This document shows, in pieces, positions 32,913 to 40,116 of a stretch of DNA of 64,000 nt. How positions within the stretch are numbered: the first letter of the stretch is position 1; each line of letters starts with the position of its first letter. A program made the position numbers and the translations under genes. The notes beneath the pieces are model-generated. The model did no database searches and was not told the origin of the DNA. It saw only the letters and a program-made list of their open reading frames with translations. Origin of the DNA: an uncultured Dysgonomonas sp. (GTDB taxonomy: Bacteria > Bacteroidota > Bacteroidia > Bacteroidales > Dysgonomonadaceae); NCBI GenBank assembly GCA_900556485.1, contig USOX01000009.1, positions 39,054-103,053 of the forward strand. Direction: 5' to 3'.

Positions 32913-33893
32913 TTATTCATAATAAACATCCATCTTATTTATACTATCAATAAATAAAGAGACTGTATTTTCCCATTCATCAGGATACTTGTTCAGATAA
33001 TTTTCATGAATAGCTTCTTGAAAGAAGAATAGTTCTTTGTTTCTACTAGCGAGGCTATCAAATATCCTTTCTGTCTCTTCTTGCGAAATATATTGATCTT
33101 TACCTCCACACATAAGAAGTACAGGGCTAAAGACCTTCTTTGCATATTCTTCAGGATTTGCATCAAAAGCATTAAAACCATTAATCTTCCCAAACCAAAA
33201 AGTAAACATATCTGAAATCAGAAAGTGAGGAAGCTCTAATAAATCAAGCCGTGCATTTATTGTCCCCTGAAAATTTCCATATGGAGCTTCCAATATAAGA
33301 CCGCTAACAGGCATATCATAATCATGTTGAGCCTTAATTATTGCAGCAGCTCCCATCGAAAAACCATGGAGCAAGATATTGTCTTCTTTCAGCTCTTCTA
33401 CAGCAAAATCGTAAGCGTCTTTTACATTCTCAGCTTCGAGAAAACCGATTGTAGTTTGATTACCATAAGATTTCCCGGCTCCCATAAAATTGATAAGCAT
33501 CACATCATATCCTATTTTATTATAAACAGATGCCTTATTTAGCATAGAAGATTTCTCGTCCATATATCCATGAAACAAGATCGCTAAGCCTTGTTTGAGG
33601 GAATCTGTTCGTAATATCCATGCCTCTAGCTGCTTGTCTCCATTATTAGGTATAAATAAAGAATCATATGGTTGATCAGGATATTTACCTACTTTTGGTT
33701 TAGGTAGGTCAAGCCCACAAAAGGTGATTTTAATTTTTTCAATGAAAGTCGATTGATATTCGGGTGTGATAGGTTGTACTCCTGTTTTAAAATGGCTTAG
33801 GCTATATGCTTGTATAGCAATTATAACATTTGCTAATACAACAAACATAATAATTGCTATAATTGCTATCTTGAGTATTTTCTTTACCTTCAT
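32913..33893 (-). CDS. Alpha/beta hydrolase, membrane-anchored
   Basis: 326 aa. An N-terminal membrane anchor (about 7-30) is followed by an alpha/beta-hydrolase domain: oxyanion region 'LFHGYMDEKSS', nucleophile elbow GFSMG near residue 178, Asp in 'MCGGKDQYIS' and His in 'AIHENYL' complete the triad. It resembles the serine aminopeptidase S33/BAAT-like hydrolases. The active site should face the periplasm. Substrate unknown. Upstream of the DUF1287 gene by 38 bp, probably one transcript. Confidence 0.88.
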   Translation of the reverse strand: MKVKKILKIAIIAIIMFVVLANVIIAIQAYSLSHFKTGVQPITPEYQSTFIEKIKITFCGLDLPKPKVGKYPDQPYDSLFIPNNGDKQLEAWILRTDSLKQGLAILFHGYMDEKSSMLNKASVYNKIGYDVMLINFMGAGKSYGNQTTIGFLEAENVKDAYDFAVEELKEDNILLHGFSMGAAAIIKAQHDYDMPVSGLILEAPYGNFQGTINARLDLLELPHFLISDMFTFWFGKINGFNAFDANPEEYAKKVFSPVLLMCGGKDQYISQEETERIFDSLASRNKELFFFQEAIHENYLNKYPDEWENTVSLFIDSINKMDVYYE

Positions 33894-33945
33894 TATCCTG
33901 TGCTGAAAGTGGTCTTTGATTGTTTATTTGTTTACTTGAAAAAAT

Positions 33946-33966
33946 AAAAAGTGACAAAAGTGACAC
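33946..33966. repeat. Shared 21-bp motif (AAAAAGTGAC-AAAAGTGACAC)
   Basis: The motif recurs at 26462-26482 in the opposite orientation with one difference. Both copies are intergenic. Internally it is a direct repeat of AAAGTGAC. Confidence 0.45.
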
Positions 33967-34060
33967 CTTTTGCGCTATTTCAGGTTGTTACTTTTTTGCG
34001 AGAAGCTTTCAACTTCTAACCAAAGATAAAGATATTGGATTTTTGTAAAATCAGATGATT

Positions 34061-34819
34061 TTATTTTATATAAAAAACTGGCATCACAACAGTTCTGTTT
34101 TCCCATTTTCCGTTAAAGGGATTCAACTCTCGTATAATACCACCCTCTACACCAAATTTTTCGGTCACTTTCAATTCAATTGTCCCTCCAAAATAGGTGC
34201 TAGGGTATAATCCCATCATACTTGGAACCTTTTTCCTGTCAGCATTCGACGAATACTGTCCATAAGCATTAAAACGGATACGGTCGTGCACAATAAATTT
34301 AAACGCTCCATTTGCACCTATATCATTATAATGATTGCCAAACAAGTTGTATTTGGCACCATATGTTCCTCCCGACATTATCAACCAATCTACAGGTTGA
34401 TAATTGAGCCGTAAGCCAACAGAATTAATGCTTCCAATAGTTGGATATGTGTTGCGGAGTGATATAGTGCTCAGCCATAAATTGTCGGTAAAAATGTATC
34501 CGCCACGAAATGAATAGTCATTCACAAAAGGATTTCTGCTAAATGTATTAGCTTCCGGAGATGGACCAACATAAATATTCAGAGGCGGAACATTCAAATC
34601 ATAAGTTTTAATTTCAACATCCGGTTGCCGCAAATCATTAGAATTATCTGTCTCAGACAAATTATTTTTTGGTCTGTCCAGATTCAGATAGTTATCAAGC
34701 TGTTCATTTATTTTTATCGGTTTCTTTCTTAAAGGAGGAAAGCTGTCTTTAGGCAGTTCTGTCTGGGCGAACGCATTAACCGATAATACTGATAGTAATA
34801 TAAAGACCAGTTTTTTCAT
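34061..34819 (-). CDS. Secreted beta-barrel-like protein, hypothetical
   Basis: 252 aa, signal peptide ending NAFA (about residue 18). Residues 20-90 are Pro/Asn/Asp-rich; from about 95 onward there are alternating strands ('DYSFRGGYIFTDNLWLSTISL', 'SVGLRLNYQPVDWLIMSGG'), ending in an aromatic-rich strand 'VMPVFYIK', as in small outer-membrane barrels. No family recognised. Single gene; divergent from pirin. Confidence 0.75.
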   Translation of the reverse strand: MKKLVFILLSVLSVNAFAQTELPKDSFPPLRKKPIKINEQLDNYLNLDRPKNNLSETDNSNDLRQPDVEIKTYDLNVPPLNIYVGPSPEANTFSRNPFVNDYSFRGGYIFTDNLWLSTISLRNTYPTIGSINSVGLRLNYQPVDWLIMSGGTYGAKYNLFGNHYNDIGANGAFKFIVHDRIRFNAYGQYSSNADRKKVPSMMGLYPSTYFGGTIELKVTEKFGVEGGIIRELNPFNGKWENRTVVMPVFYIK

Positions 34820-35130
34820 AACCTATTGTTTTTAATTACTTGAACTGTAAAGCTAGTGAATTATTGTGAAAAATGAGAAGATTTTATTCTAAAAAATAAG
34901 CATTTAGAGTATTATTTTCTCTGTTTAATAATTATGGATAGGGCAAGTCGGGTACATCCAAATTATTTGAAAATCATCTTTATAATAATAATATTTATAT
35001 ATAATAATATTTATATATATTCATAAAATGTATTATTTTGATTATATATATAAACATGTTAACTTTGTATTGTTATTCGAAACAAAATGAGCATCATTGA
35101 TGTTTATACACAAGAAGAAAGGAAAAAATT
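34820..35130. other. Divergent intergenic region before the pirin gene
   Basis: 311 bp, extremely AT-rich. It contains a perfect 16-bp tandem duplication, ATAATAATATTTATAT, at 34985-35000 and 35001-35016, and the pirin promoter at 35037-35067. Nothing else is visible. Confidence 0.7.
35037..35067 (+). promoter_or_regulatory. Promoter of the pirin gene
   Basis: TTTG (35037-35040), 19-bp spacer, perfect -7 box TAACTTTG (35060-35067); start codon 63 bp downstream. Confidence 0.7.
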
Positions 35131-35853
35131 ATGAAAACAACTTTATATCGTGCATCAACAAGAGGTCATGCTAATCATGGATGGCTTGATACATATCACA
35201 CTTTTAGCTTTGCTAATTATTACGATCCTAACCGTATCCATTTTGGAGCATTGAGGGTTGTTAATGATGACATAGTTACAGGAGGGGAAGGTTTTGGTAC
35301 TCACCCACACGATAATATGGAAATTGTTTCTATACCTCTTTATGGTGATTTGGAACACAAAGATAGTATGGGCCATGTAAGTGTAATTAAAGCAGGAGAG
35401 GTACAGGTAATGAGTGCCGGAAGTGGAGTTACACATAGTGAATATAATGCAAATGAAGATAAACCCGTGAATTTTTTCCAGATATGGGTTTTCCCGGATG
35501 CTGAAAATGTAGAGCCGCGATACGATCAAACAGATTTTGATTTTATCCATAATAAAAATAAGTTAGTTCAGATCGTAGGGCCAAAGAATGATTCATCTAA
35601 TACAGGTTTGTGGATACATCAAAATGCATGGTTCAGCATCGGTACTTTTGATAATAGTGAGAAAATTGATTATAAAGTGAAAAAGAAAGGCAATGGTGTA
35701 TTTGCTATGGTTATAGAAGGTGAATTTACTGTTGGTGGACAAAAATTACATCGCCGAGATGCGGTGGGTTTATGGGAAACAGATAATGTAGAAATAACTG
35801 CAGATACAGAAAATGCACGAATTTTGTTAATAGATGTTCCTATGAACTTCTGA
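35131..35853 (+). CDS. Pirin family protein (bicupin, YhhW-like)
   Basis: 240 aa, two cupin domains. The metal site of the N-terminal cupin is visible: 'FGTHPHDNMEIVSI' (two His, one acidic) about residue 58 and 'GSGVTHSEYN' (His, Glu) near 102. E. coli YhhW is a quercetin 2,3-dioxygenase of this type; other pirins sense iron or redox state. Natural substrate here is unknown. Single gene with its own promoter and terminator. Confidence 0.93.
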   Translation: MKTTLYRASTRGHANHGWLDTYHTFSFANYYDPNRIHFGALRVVNDDIVTGGEGFGTHPHDNMEIVSIPLYGDLEHKDSMGHVSVIKAGEVQVMSAGSGVTHSEYNANEDKPVNFFQIWVFPDAENVEPRYDQTDFDFIHNKNKLVQIVGPKNDSSNTGLWIHQNAWFSIGTFDNSEKIDYKVKKKGNGVFAMVIEGEFTVGGQKLHRRDAVGLWETDNVEITADTENARILLIDVPMNF

Positions 35854-35884
35854 ACGGACTATGTAAGGTAAATAGTAATATTAG

Positions 35885-35933
35885 TAAGGAGCGGAGGAGT
35901 CTGGAGAGCAATCTTCAGGCTCCTTATTTTTTT
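35885..35933 (+). terminator. Terminator after pirin
   Basis: TAAGGAG (35885-35891) pairs with CTCCTTA (35920-35926); an inner stem GTCTGGAGA/TCTTCAGGC makes a bulged hairpin; seven T follow. Confidence 0.8.
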
Positions 35934-36035
35934 AGTTTGGCTCCTTGATGAGTGAAAGGAAAAATAGCCAAAAATAGATAGAAAATGAACGAAGAAAATA
36001 TTTATTTTTGAGTAAAAACTAGTTCGTGAAAAATC

Positions 36036-36923
36036 CTAACAGTTGCTCAGGTCAAATGCCTTATAATTGTCATTAAGCTTTTTAATTCTGCTTTTTGTTA
36101 TATATGGGTCATGGCAATATATAATCTGATAATCATTCTTTACTGCCTCATTTAAAAATCGCTCTTTTTCCATTATAGAAGTCAAAGCACATATATCATA
36201 TGCTGAAATCCATTCTAAAGCGATGTGTGCAGAAGTTGGTATCAAGTCTCCGGGAAATGCTATCATCCCTTCTGTTGTATCTAAATATCCTACTAGTTGC
36301 CCGGGTGTATGACCATCAAAGAGTTTCAATCTAAGATTACCATCTATATCTATGTCTTCCTCAACTAAATGAAGAAGTCCTTCTTTATGTATAGGGATAA
36401 TATTATCTATAAAAAACGAATCTTTTTCCAATCGGTTTGGATTCTGGAAATTAGCCCATTGTTTCCTGCTCACCCAATAACGTGCGTTAGGGAAAGAGGA
36501 GATAACCTTCCCCTGTTTATCCTTTCGCGTAGCATATCCACAATGATCGAAATGCAGATGTGTGAGTATAACATCAGTTATATCTTCGTTACGAAGATTG
36601 TAGGAGTTTAATGACTGTTCTATATCGATAAGATCATATGGTTGATAATAAGATATTTTGTCAAGATGTTTCTCTCCGATTCCTGTATCTATCAATACTT
36701 TTCTATCTTCTGATATGGCCAACACACATCGCATTGCTAGCGGACATTTATTATCTCTGTCTGCTGGAAATTTACGAGCCCATGCGCGTTTAGGAATGGC
36801 GCCGAACATTGCACCTCCGTCAGCCATTATATAGCCTGTATTTATTATATGGATCTTAAACATATTGGTATCATTTATATCGAAGTCGTTTAGACTTTTA
36901 AAATTAGTAATATTTTGAAGCAA
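36036..36923 (-). CDS. Metallo-beta-lactamase fold hydrolase
   Basis: 295 aa from the first ATG; a second ATG at 36863 ('MFKIHIINTGYIMADGG') would begin exactly at the first strand of the fold and may be the true start. Zinc-site motifs: 'VILTHLHFDHCGY' (HxHxDH), 'DGHTPGQ' (His), 'FPGDLIP' (Asp) and 'IYCHDPY' (His). It resembles AHL-lactonase-like MBL hydrolases. Substrate unknown. The gene is single. Confidence 0.88.
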   Translation of the reverse strand: MLQNITNFKSLNDFDINDTNMFKIHIINTGYIMADGGAMFGAIPKRAWARKFPADRDNKCPLAMRCVLAISEDRKVLIDTGIGEKHLDKISYYQPYDLIDIEQSLNSYNLRNEDITDVILTHLHFDHCGYATRKDKQGKVISSFPNARYWVSRKQWANFQNPNRLEKDSFFIDNIIPIHKEGLLHLVEEDIDIDGNLRLKLFDGHTPGQLVGYLDTTEGMIAFPGDLIPTSAHIALEWISAYDICALTSIMEKERFLNEAVKNDYQIIYCHDPYITKSRIKKLNDNYKAFDLSNC

Positions 36924-36931
36924 ATATACTA

Positions 36932-36999
36932 TTTGTCATTCTTAACGGAGTGAAGAATCTCTTGAGGAACAAGATGCTTCCTATCGTCAGCATGACAAA
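36932..36999. repeat. MITE-like 68-bp repeat
   Basis: Ends in perfect terminal inverted repeats TTTGTCAT (36932-36939) and ATGACAAA (36992-36999). The interior GGAGTGAAGAATCTCTTGAG and AAGATGCTTCCTATCGTCAG matches a sequence I know as a frequent intergenic repeat in Bacteroidetes and other phyla. Non-coding. Confidence 0.65.
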
Positions 37000-37823
37000 A
37001 ATGAAAGAAGAATAAAAAGTCTGGATGACTTTACAAACTTTAAAGTAAAGATAGTACAAATGTATGTACAGCTACCTTTATCTATAATAGCGAAAGCTAC
37101 AGCGTTAACTGTAGCTTTCTATTGGCTATGTTTAAAGCAAAGTATTTCCCGATATCTTGCTTTAAAAGTTAAGTCTATTTTTTATTTAATTATTTGTTTT
37201 TTACTTTATTATTGAGAAGGCTATAAGCAACAACTATTTTTTTCAATCTTTATATTAGGAACAACTGCTTTTTCTTCTTTGTCTGTAAGCCTTTTATTGT
37301 TTTATTATCTCTTTTACAAAGAAATAGATTTTTTTAGTTGAATAACAAGGTGTTTTAGTTAAATATATTTTAAAATAATTATTTGTGTTTTATTATTATG
37401 ATAATATATAGTGATGTATATCGGTTTTAAACAAAAAAAGAAGAGACGATTTCCCAATCATCCCTTCCCAGACCTTAACACTAATATAAAACTAACATAT
37501 ACTATGATAGAAACAGGTATAAATAAATCAACTAAACAATCTATCTAACACACTATGAAAAAAGTAAGATACCCGTTTCTTAGAAGTAAACAGCAAAAGC
37601 TATATCTTTGTTCATAGAAAAGACTTTTTATTTCAAAAAAGTATTCTTTTCATTGATATAAATAATGATTAGATGATAACTCGGTCTATTTCCGATTATA
37701 AGGAAAAACTTTGTGTTACTCTGTGGTTAAAAGATTTTGAGATATATTTGGCATATCTAATAAAATTAAAACACCGTGTTTTTTTAATCATTACATAAAT
37801 AAAATAATTATTTTTATTGCGTA

Positions 37824-37831
37824 TAAATTTG
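37824..37831 (+). promoter_or_regulatory. -7 box of the DUF4924 gene
   Basis: TAAATTTG fits TAnnTTTG, only 12 bp before the start codon, implying a very short 5' leader. Confidence 0.45.
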
Positions 37832-37843
37832 AACATTTTATAA

Positions 37844-38377
37844 ATGCTTATAGCCAAACAATTAAAGAACGAGAATATAGGGGAATACCTGATATATATG
37901 TGGCAGGTAGAAGACCTTATACGTGCAAATGATTTTAATATAGATCAGATAGATCAATACATTATTTCGAAATTTGATCAACCCGAGAACATAAAGCTCG
38001 AAATCAGGGAATGGTACGAAAACCTAATTGATATGATGCGCCGTGAAGGCATATCCGAAAAAGGGCATTTGATCATAAACCGGAATGTTATATCAGAACT
38101 TACCGATTTACATTTACGCTTACTTAAATCGCCTGAAGAATCGGAATATTCATCGTTATATTATAAAACTCTTCCGTTTATAGTAGAGCTCAGAGCAAAA
38201 TCTTCGGACAAGGATGTGGCGGAGATTGAAACTTGTTTTTCAGCCTTATATGGTTATCTTATGATGAGGCTTCAGAAGAAAGAAATATCAGGAGAGACGC
38301 AAGCTGCTATATCCCAGATTAGTTCTTTTCTACGGGTCCTTTCGCAGAAATATAAGGAAGAGACAATCCTCTCTTGA
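37844..38377 (+). CDS. DUF4924 family protein
   Basis: 177 aa, all-helical, soluble. 'KNENIGEYLIYMWQVEDLIRA' opens the domain, and 'YYKTLPFIVELRAKS' and 'CFSALYGYLMMRLQKKEISGET' (shortened) follow, matching the Bacteroidales DUF4924 family. Function unknown. It converges with the anti-sigma gene at 38402. Confidence 0.85.
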   Translation: MLIAKQLKNENIGEYLIYMWQVEDLIRANDFNIDQIDQYIISKFDQPENIKLEIREWYENLIDMMRREGISEKGHLIINRNVISELTDLHLRLLKSPEESEYSSLYYKTLPFIVELRAKSSDKDVAEIETCFSALYGYLMMRLQKKEISGETQAAISQISSFLRVLSQKYKEETILS

Positions 38378-38401
38378 TTCCACTAGAGAAGGGTAGGGGA
38401 A

Positions 38402-38782
38402 TTACATGTTTTTTTGTTTTTTCTCCCATATCCGCCGTCTTATAAGCGTATCTACTATAAGTAGAGTTAAAGCTACAAATGCTATGGCCAATATTAATGG
38501 ATCGAAAGATATATGGGGGATACTTACTTCTGTTTTGATATTTAGTTTCTCAGCCTCAATGGTCCAACCCATTTCCCATAGGATAGCCGCAGGAATGACA
38601 AGGATAGAAGCAATACCGGCAATAAGAGCCAATATAATACCTATATTTTTCTTTTGTGATTTTTTCTCGGCTCTTATCTGAATTTCTCGCATCAATCGGT
38701 TTTTGAAACCAAAAGATGGTGAGTCTAATTCCATTTCCTGAAATAAACTCTTCAACTTATCTTCTTTATTATTTGTTTTCAT
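38402..38782 (-). CDS. Membrane protein downstream of the ECF sigma gene, putative anti-sigma factor
   Basis: 126 aa. A short helical N-terminal part ('LKSLFQEMELDSPSFGFKNRLMREI'; shortened) is cytoplasmic, two membrane segments lie about 46-70 and 90-112, and the C-terminus is basic. The start codon overlaps the sigma stop by one base, the normal arrangement of sigma/anti-sigma pairs. It lacks a recognisable zinc-binding HxxxCxxC motif. Anti-sigma role inferred from context. Confidence 0.8.
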   Translation of the reverse strand: MKTNNKEDKLKSLFQEMELDSPSFGFKNRLMREIQIRAEKKSQKKNIGIILALIAGIASILVIPAAILWEMGWTIEAEKLNIKTEVSIPHISFDPLILAIAFVALTLLIVDTLIRRRIWEKKQKNM

Positions 38783-39333
38783 TATTGTAGGAGTTTATTT
38801 ATTTCAAAGTTCATAATTTTTCTGATTCTGTGCAATTTTACTTTTACATTCGAAGTACTGTTGCCTGTTATTTCACTTATCTGTTCTACACTTTGGTTAT
38901 TCATATAAAACATAGTGATAAGTAAGGCATCATGCGGAGGAAGTTTTTGTAATACAATATCTAAAGAATGTAAACGGTCTTCCTGCGATAGTTCATCTAT
39001 TTTATATGATATTTCGTTGTCAGGAATATTCGAGAAATTGTCTTCAAAAGAAGTGAATTCATGCTTACGTTTTCTAAGTTCCGATATTGTCGTATTATAA
39101 GCAATACGATAGAGCCATGTAGCGAATTCGGATTCTTCCCTGAATTTATCTAAAGACTGAAATACCTTAATAAAAATTTCCTGAGATATATCTTCTGCAT
39201 CAATGCGATGGATGACGATTTTATTGACAATGGTAAACACCATTCTCTCGTAGCGGCGGACTATATGTACAAATGCATTAGTCTGTCCGTTCTTTACCTG
39301 ACGTATATAATATATATCATCAAAATCGGTCAT
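38782..39333 (-). CDS. ECF-type RNA polymerase sigma factor
   Basis: 183 aa from the ATG at 39333. A GTG at 39348 would lie inside the promoter -10 and is rejected. Region 2 is clear ('NAFVHIVRRYERMVFTIV', 'DAEDISQEIFIKVFQSLDKF', 'EFATWLYRIAYNTTISELRKRK', each shortened), then region 4 'LPPHDALLITMFYMNNQSVEQISEITGNSTSNVKVKLHRIRK' in pieces. Its own promoter GTAACC-N14-GCGTC ends 8 bp before the ATG, so the message may be leaderless or nearly so. Same promoter type faces the DUF6249 gene; autoregulation is likely. Released by the membrane partner encoded next. Confidence 0.93.
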   Translation of the reverse strand: MTDFDDIYYIRQVKNGQTNAFVHIVRRYERMVFTIVNKIVIHRIDAEDISQEIFIKVFQSLDKFREESEFATWLYRIAYNTTISELRKRKHEFTSFEDNFSNIPDNEISYKIDELSQEDRLHSLDIVLQKLPPHDALLITMFYMNNQSVEQISEITGNSTSNVKVKLHRIRKIMNFEINKLLQ

Positions 39334-39341
39334 ATCTGTAT

Positions 39342-39366
39342 GACGCACAATATATGGATAGGTTAC
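39342..39366 (-). promoter_or_regulatory. ECF-type promoter of the sigma operon
   Basis: On the minus strand GTAACC (39366-39361), 14-bp spacer, GCGTC (39346-39342). The mapped start would fall within a few bases of the ATG at 39333. Confidence 0.75.
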
Positions 39367-39401
39367 AAAAAATAAAAAAAATATTTTTTCGAGAAATATT
39401 T

Positions 39402-39426
39402 GTAACCTTATACAAATTGCTGCGTC
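39402..39426 (+). promoter_or_regulatory. ECF-type promoter of the DUF6249 gene
   Basis: GTAACC (39402-39407), 14-bp spacer, GCGTC (39422-39426): identical boxes and spacing to the divergent sigma promoter. Leader to the ATG at 39475 is about 42 nt. Confidence 0.75.
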
Positions 39427-39474
39427 AAAATAAGCAAATAAAAACAGAAAACGTTTAACTAAAGAATAATTATT

Positions 39475-39903
39475 ATGGGAGAAATAACAGCAATGGTAAT
39501 TGTAGCTACAATAGCTTATACCGTTTACAGTTTGTTCGAATTATTTGCACGTCGTAAAGAGCGTATAGCAATTATCGAAAAGTTATCAAATGGATTAGAT
39601 CCAAAAGCATTACATAATCGATCACATATATTTGTGGATAAAGGAGCGGTAGGAGCTTGGGCTATCCGTATCGGTCTACTTCTTATCGGGATTGGTTTAG
39701 GTGTTGCATTAGCAACTATTATAGACTTGTCGATAATGGGTATGAATTACGTTGGAAAGAATGCTCTTTATACATATCGAAATACAATTAATGTACTTTA
39801 TCCTGCATTAGCAGCCTTATTTGGAGGTCTAGGATTAGTTGTAGCCTATTTTATAGAGAATGCAAATTACAGGAAGAATAACAAACTGAAAAAAGAAGAT
39901 TAA
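39475..39903 (+). CDS. DUF6249 family membrane protein
   Basis: 142 aa, three membrane segments (about residues 4-24, 63-86 and 109-130). Between the first two is a basic, amphipathic linker 'RRKERIAIIEKLSNGLDP' typical of the family. It is transcribed divergently from the ECF sigma gene from an identical promoter and is therefore its best candidate target. Function unknown; ends at a very strong terminator. Confidence 0.83.
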   Translation: MGEITAMVIVATIAYTVYSLFELFARRKERIAIIEKLSNGLDPKALHNRSHIFVDKGAVGAWAIRIGLLLIGIGLGVALATIIDLSIMGMNYVGKNALYTYRNTINVLYPALAALFGGLGLVVAYFIENANYRKNNKLKKED

Positions 39904-39926
39904 ATATAGTCAATTATAAGATATTC

Positions 39927-39966
39927 TATAAAGCGCCATACTCTTATGAGTATGGCGCTTTATATT
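39927..39966 (+). terminator. Terminator after DUF6249
   Basis: Perfect 17-bp stem 39927-39943 with 39948-39964, loop TTAT; centre CGCCATACTC/GAGTATGGCG. Confidence 0.9.
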
Positions 39967-40116
39967 ACAATCCGGTCTTAGTTAAAAAAATGTAAATTAT
40001 ATTTGGCTATGGTGATTAATCAGTAATATGGCATACTAATAAGATGTTAAGCAATAACAACGGGGCCACTTATAACTTGTTAGATGCCAATGATTAACTA
40101 AATACTACTAATTTTT

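Larger units (their letters stand above)
36924..37843. other. 920-bp region without a convincing gene
   Basis: The longest gap in the window. It holds the MITE-like repeat (36932-36999), a perfect 11-bp hairpin GAAAGCTACAG/CTGTAGCTTTC (37092-37102/37109-37119) and, after that, strongly AT-rich DNA. Two tiny frames (37504-37548, 14 aa; 37555-37617, 20 aa) and a perfect -7-like TATCTTTG at 37603-37610 are present but have no support. The -7 box of the next gene is at 37824-37831. Confidence 0.6.

Noticed and set aside
34985..35016. 16-bp tandem duplication as a functional site
   Set aside because: Pure A/T sequence; slippage is enough to explain it.
37504..37617. Two tiny consecutive ORFs (14 and 20 aa)
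   Set aside because: Too short, no conserved motif, no promoter at a sensible distance.
39334..39348. GTG start for the ECF sigma gene
   Set aside because: It lies inside the -10 element; the ATG at 39333 fits both promoter and family start.
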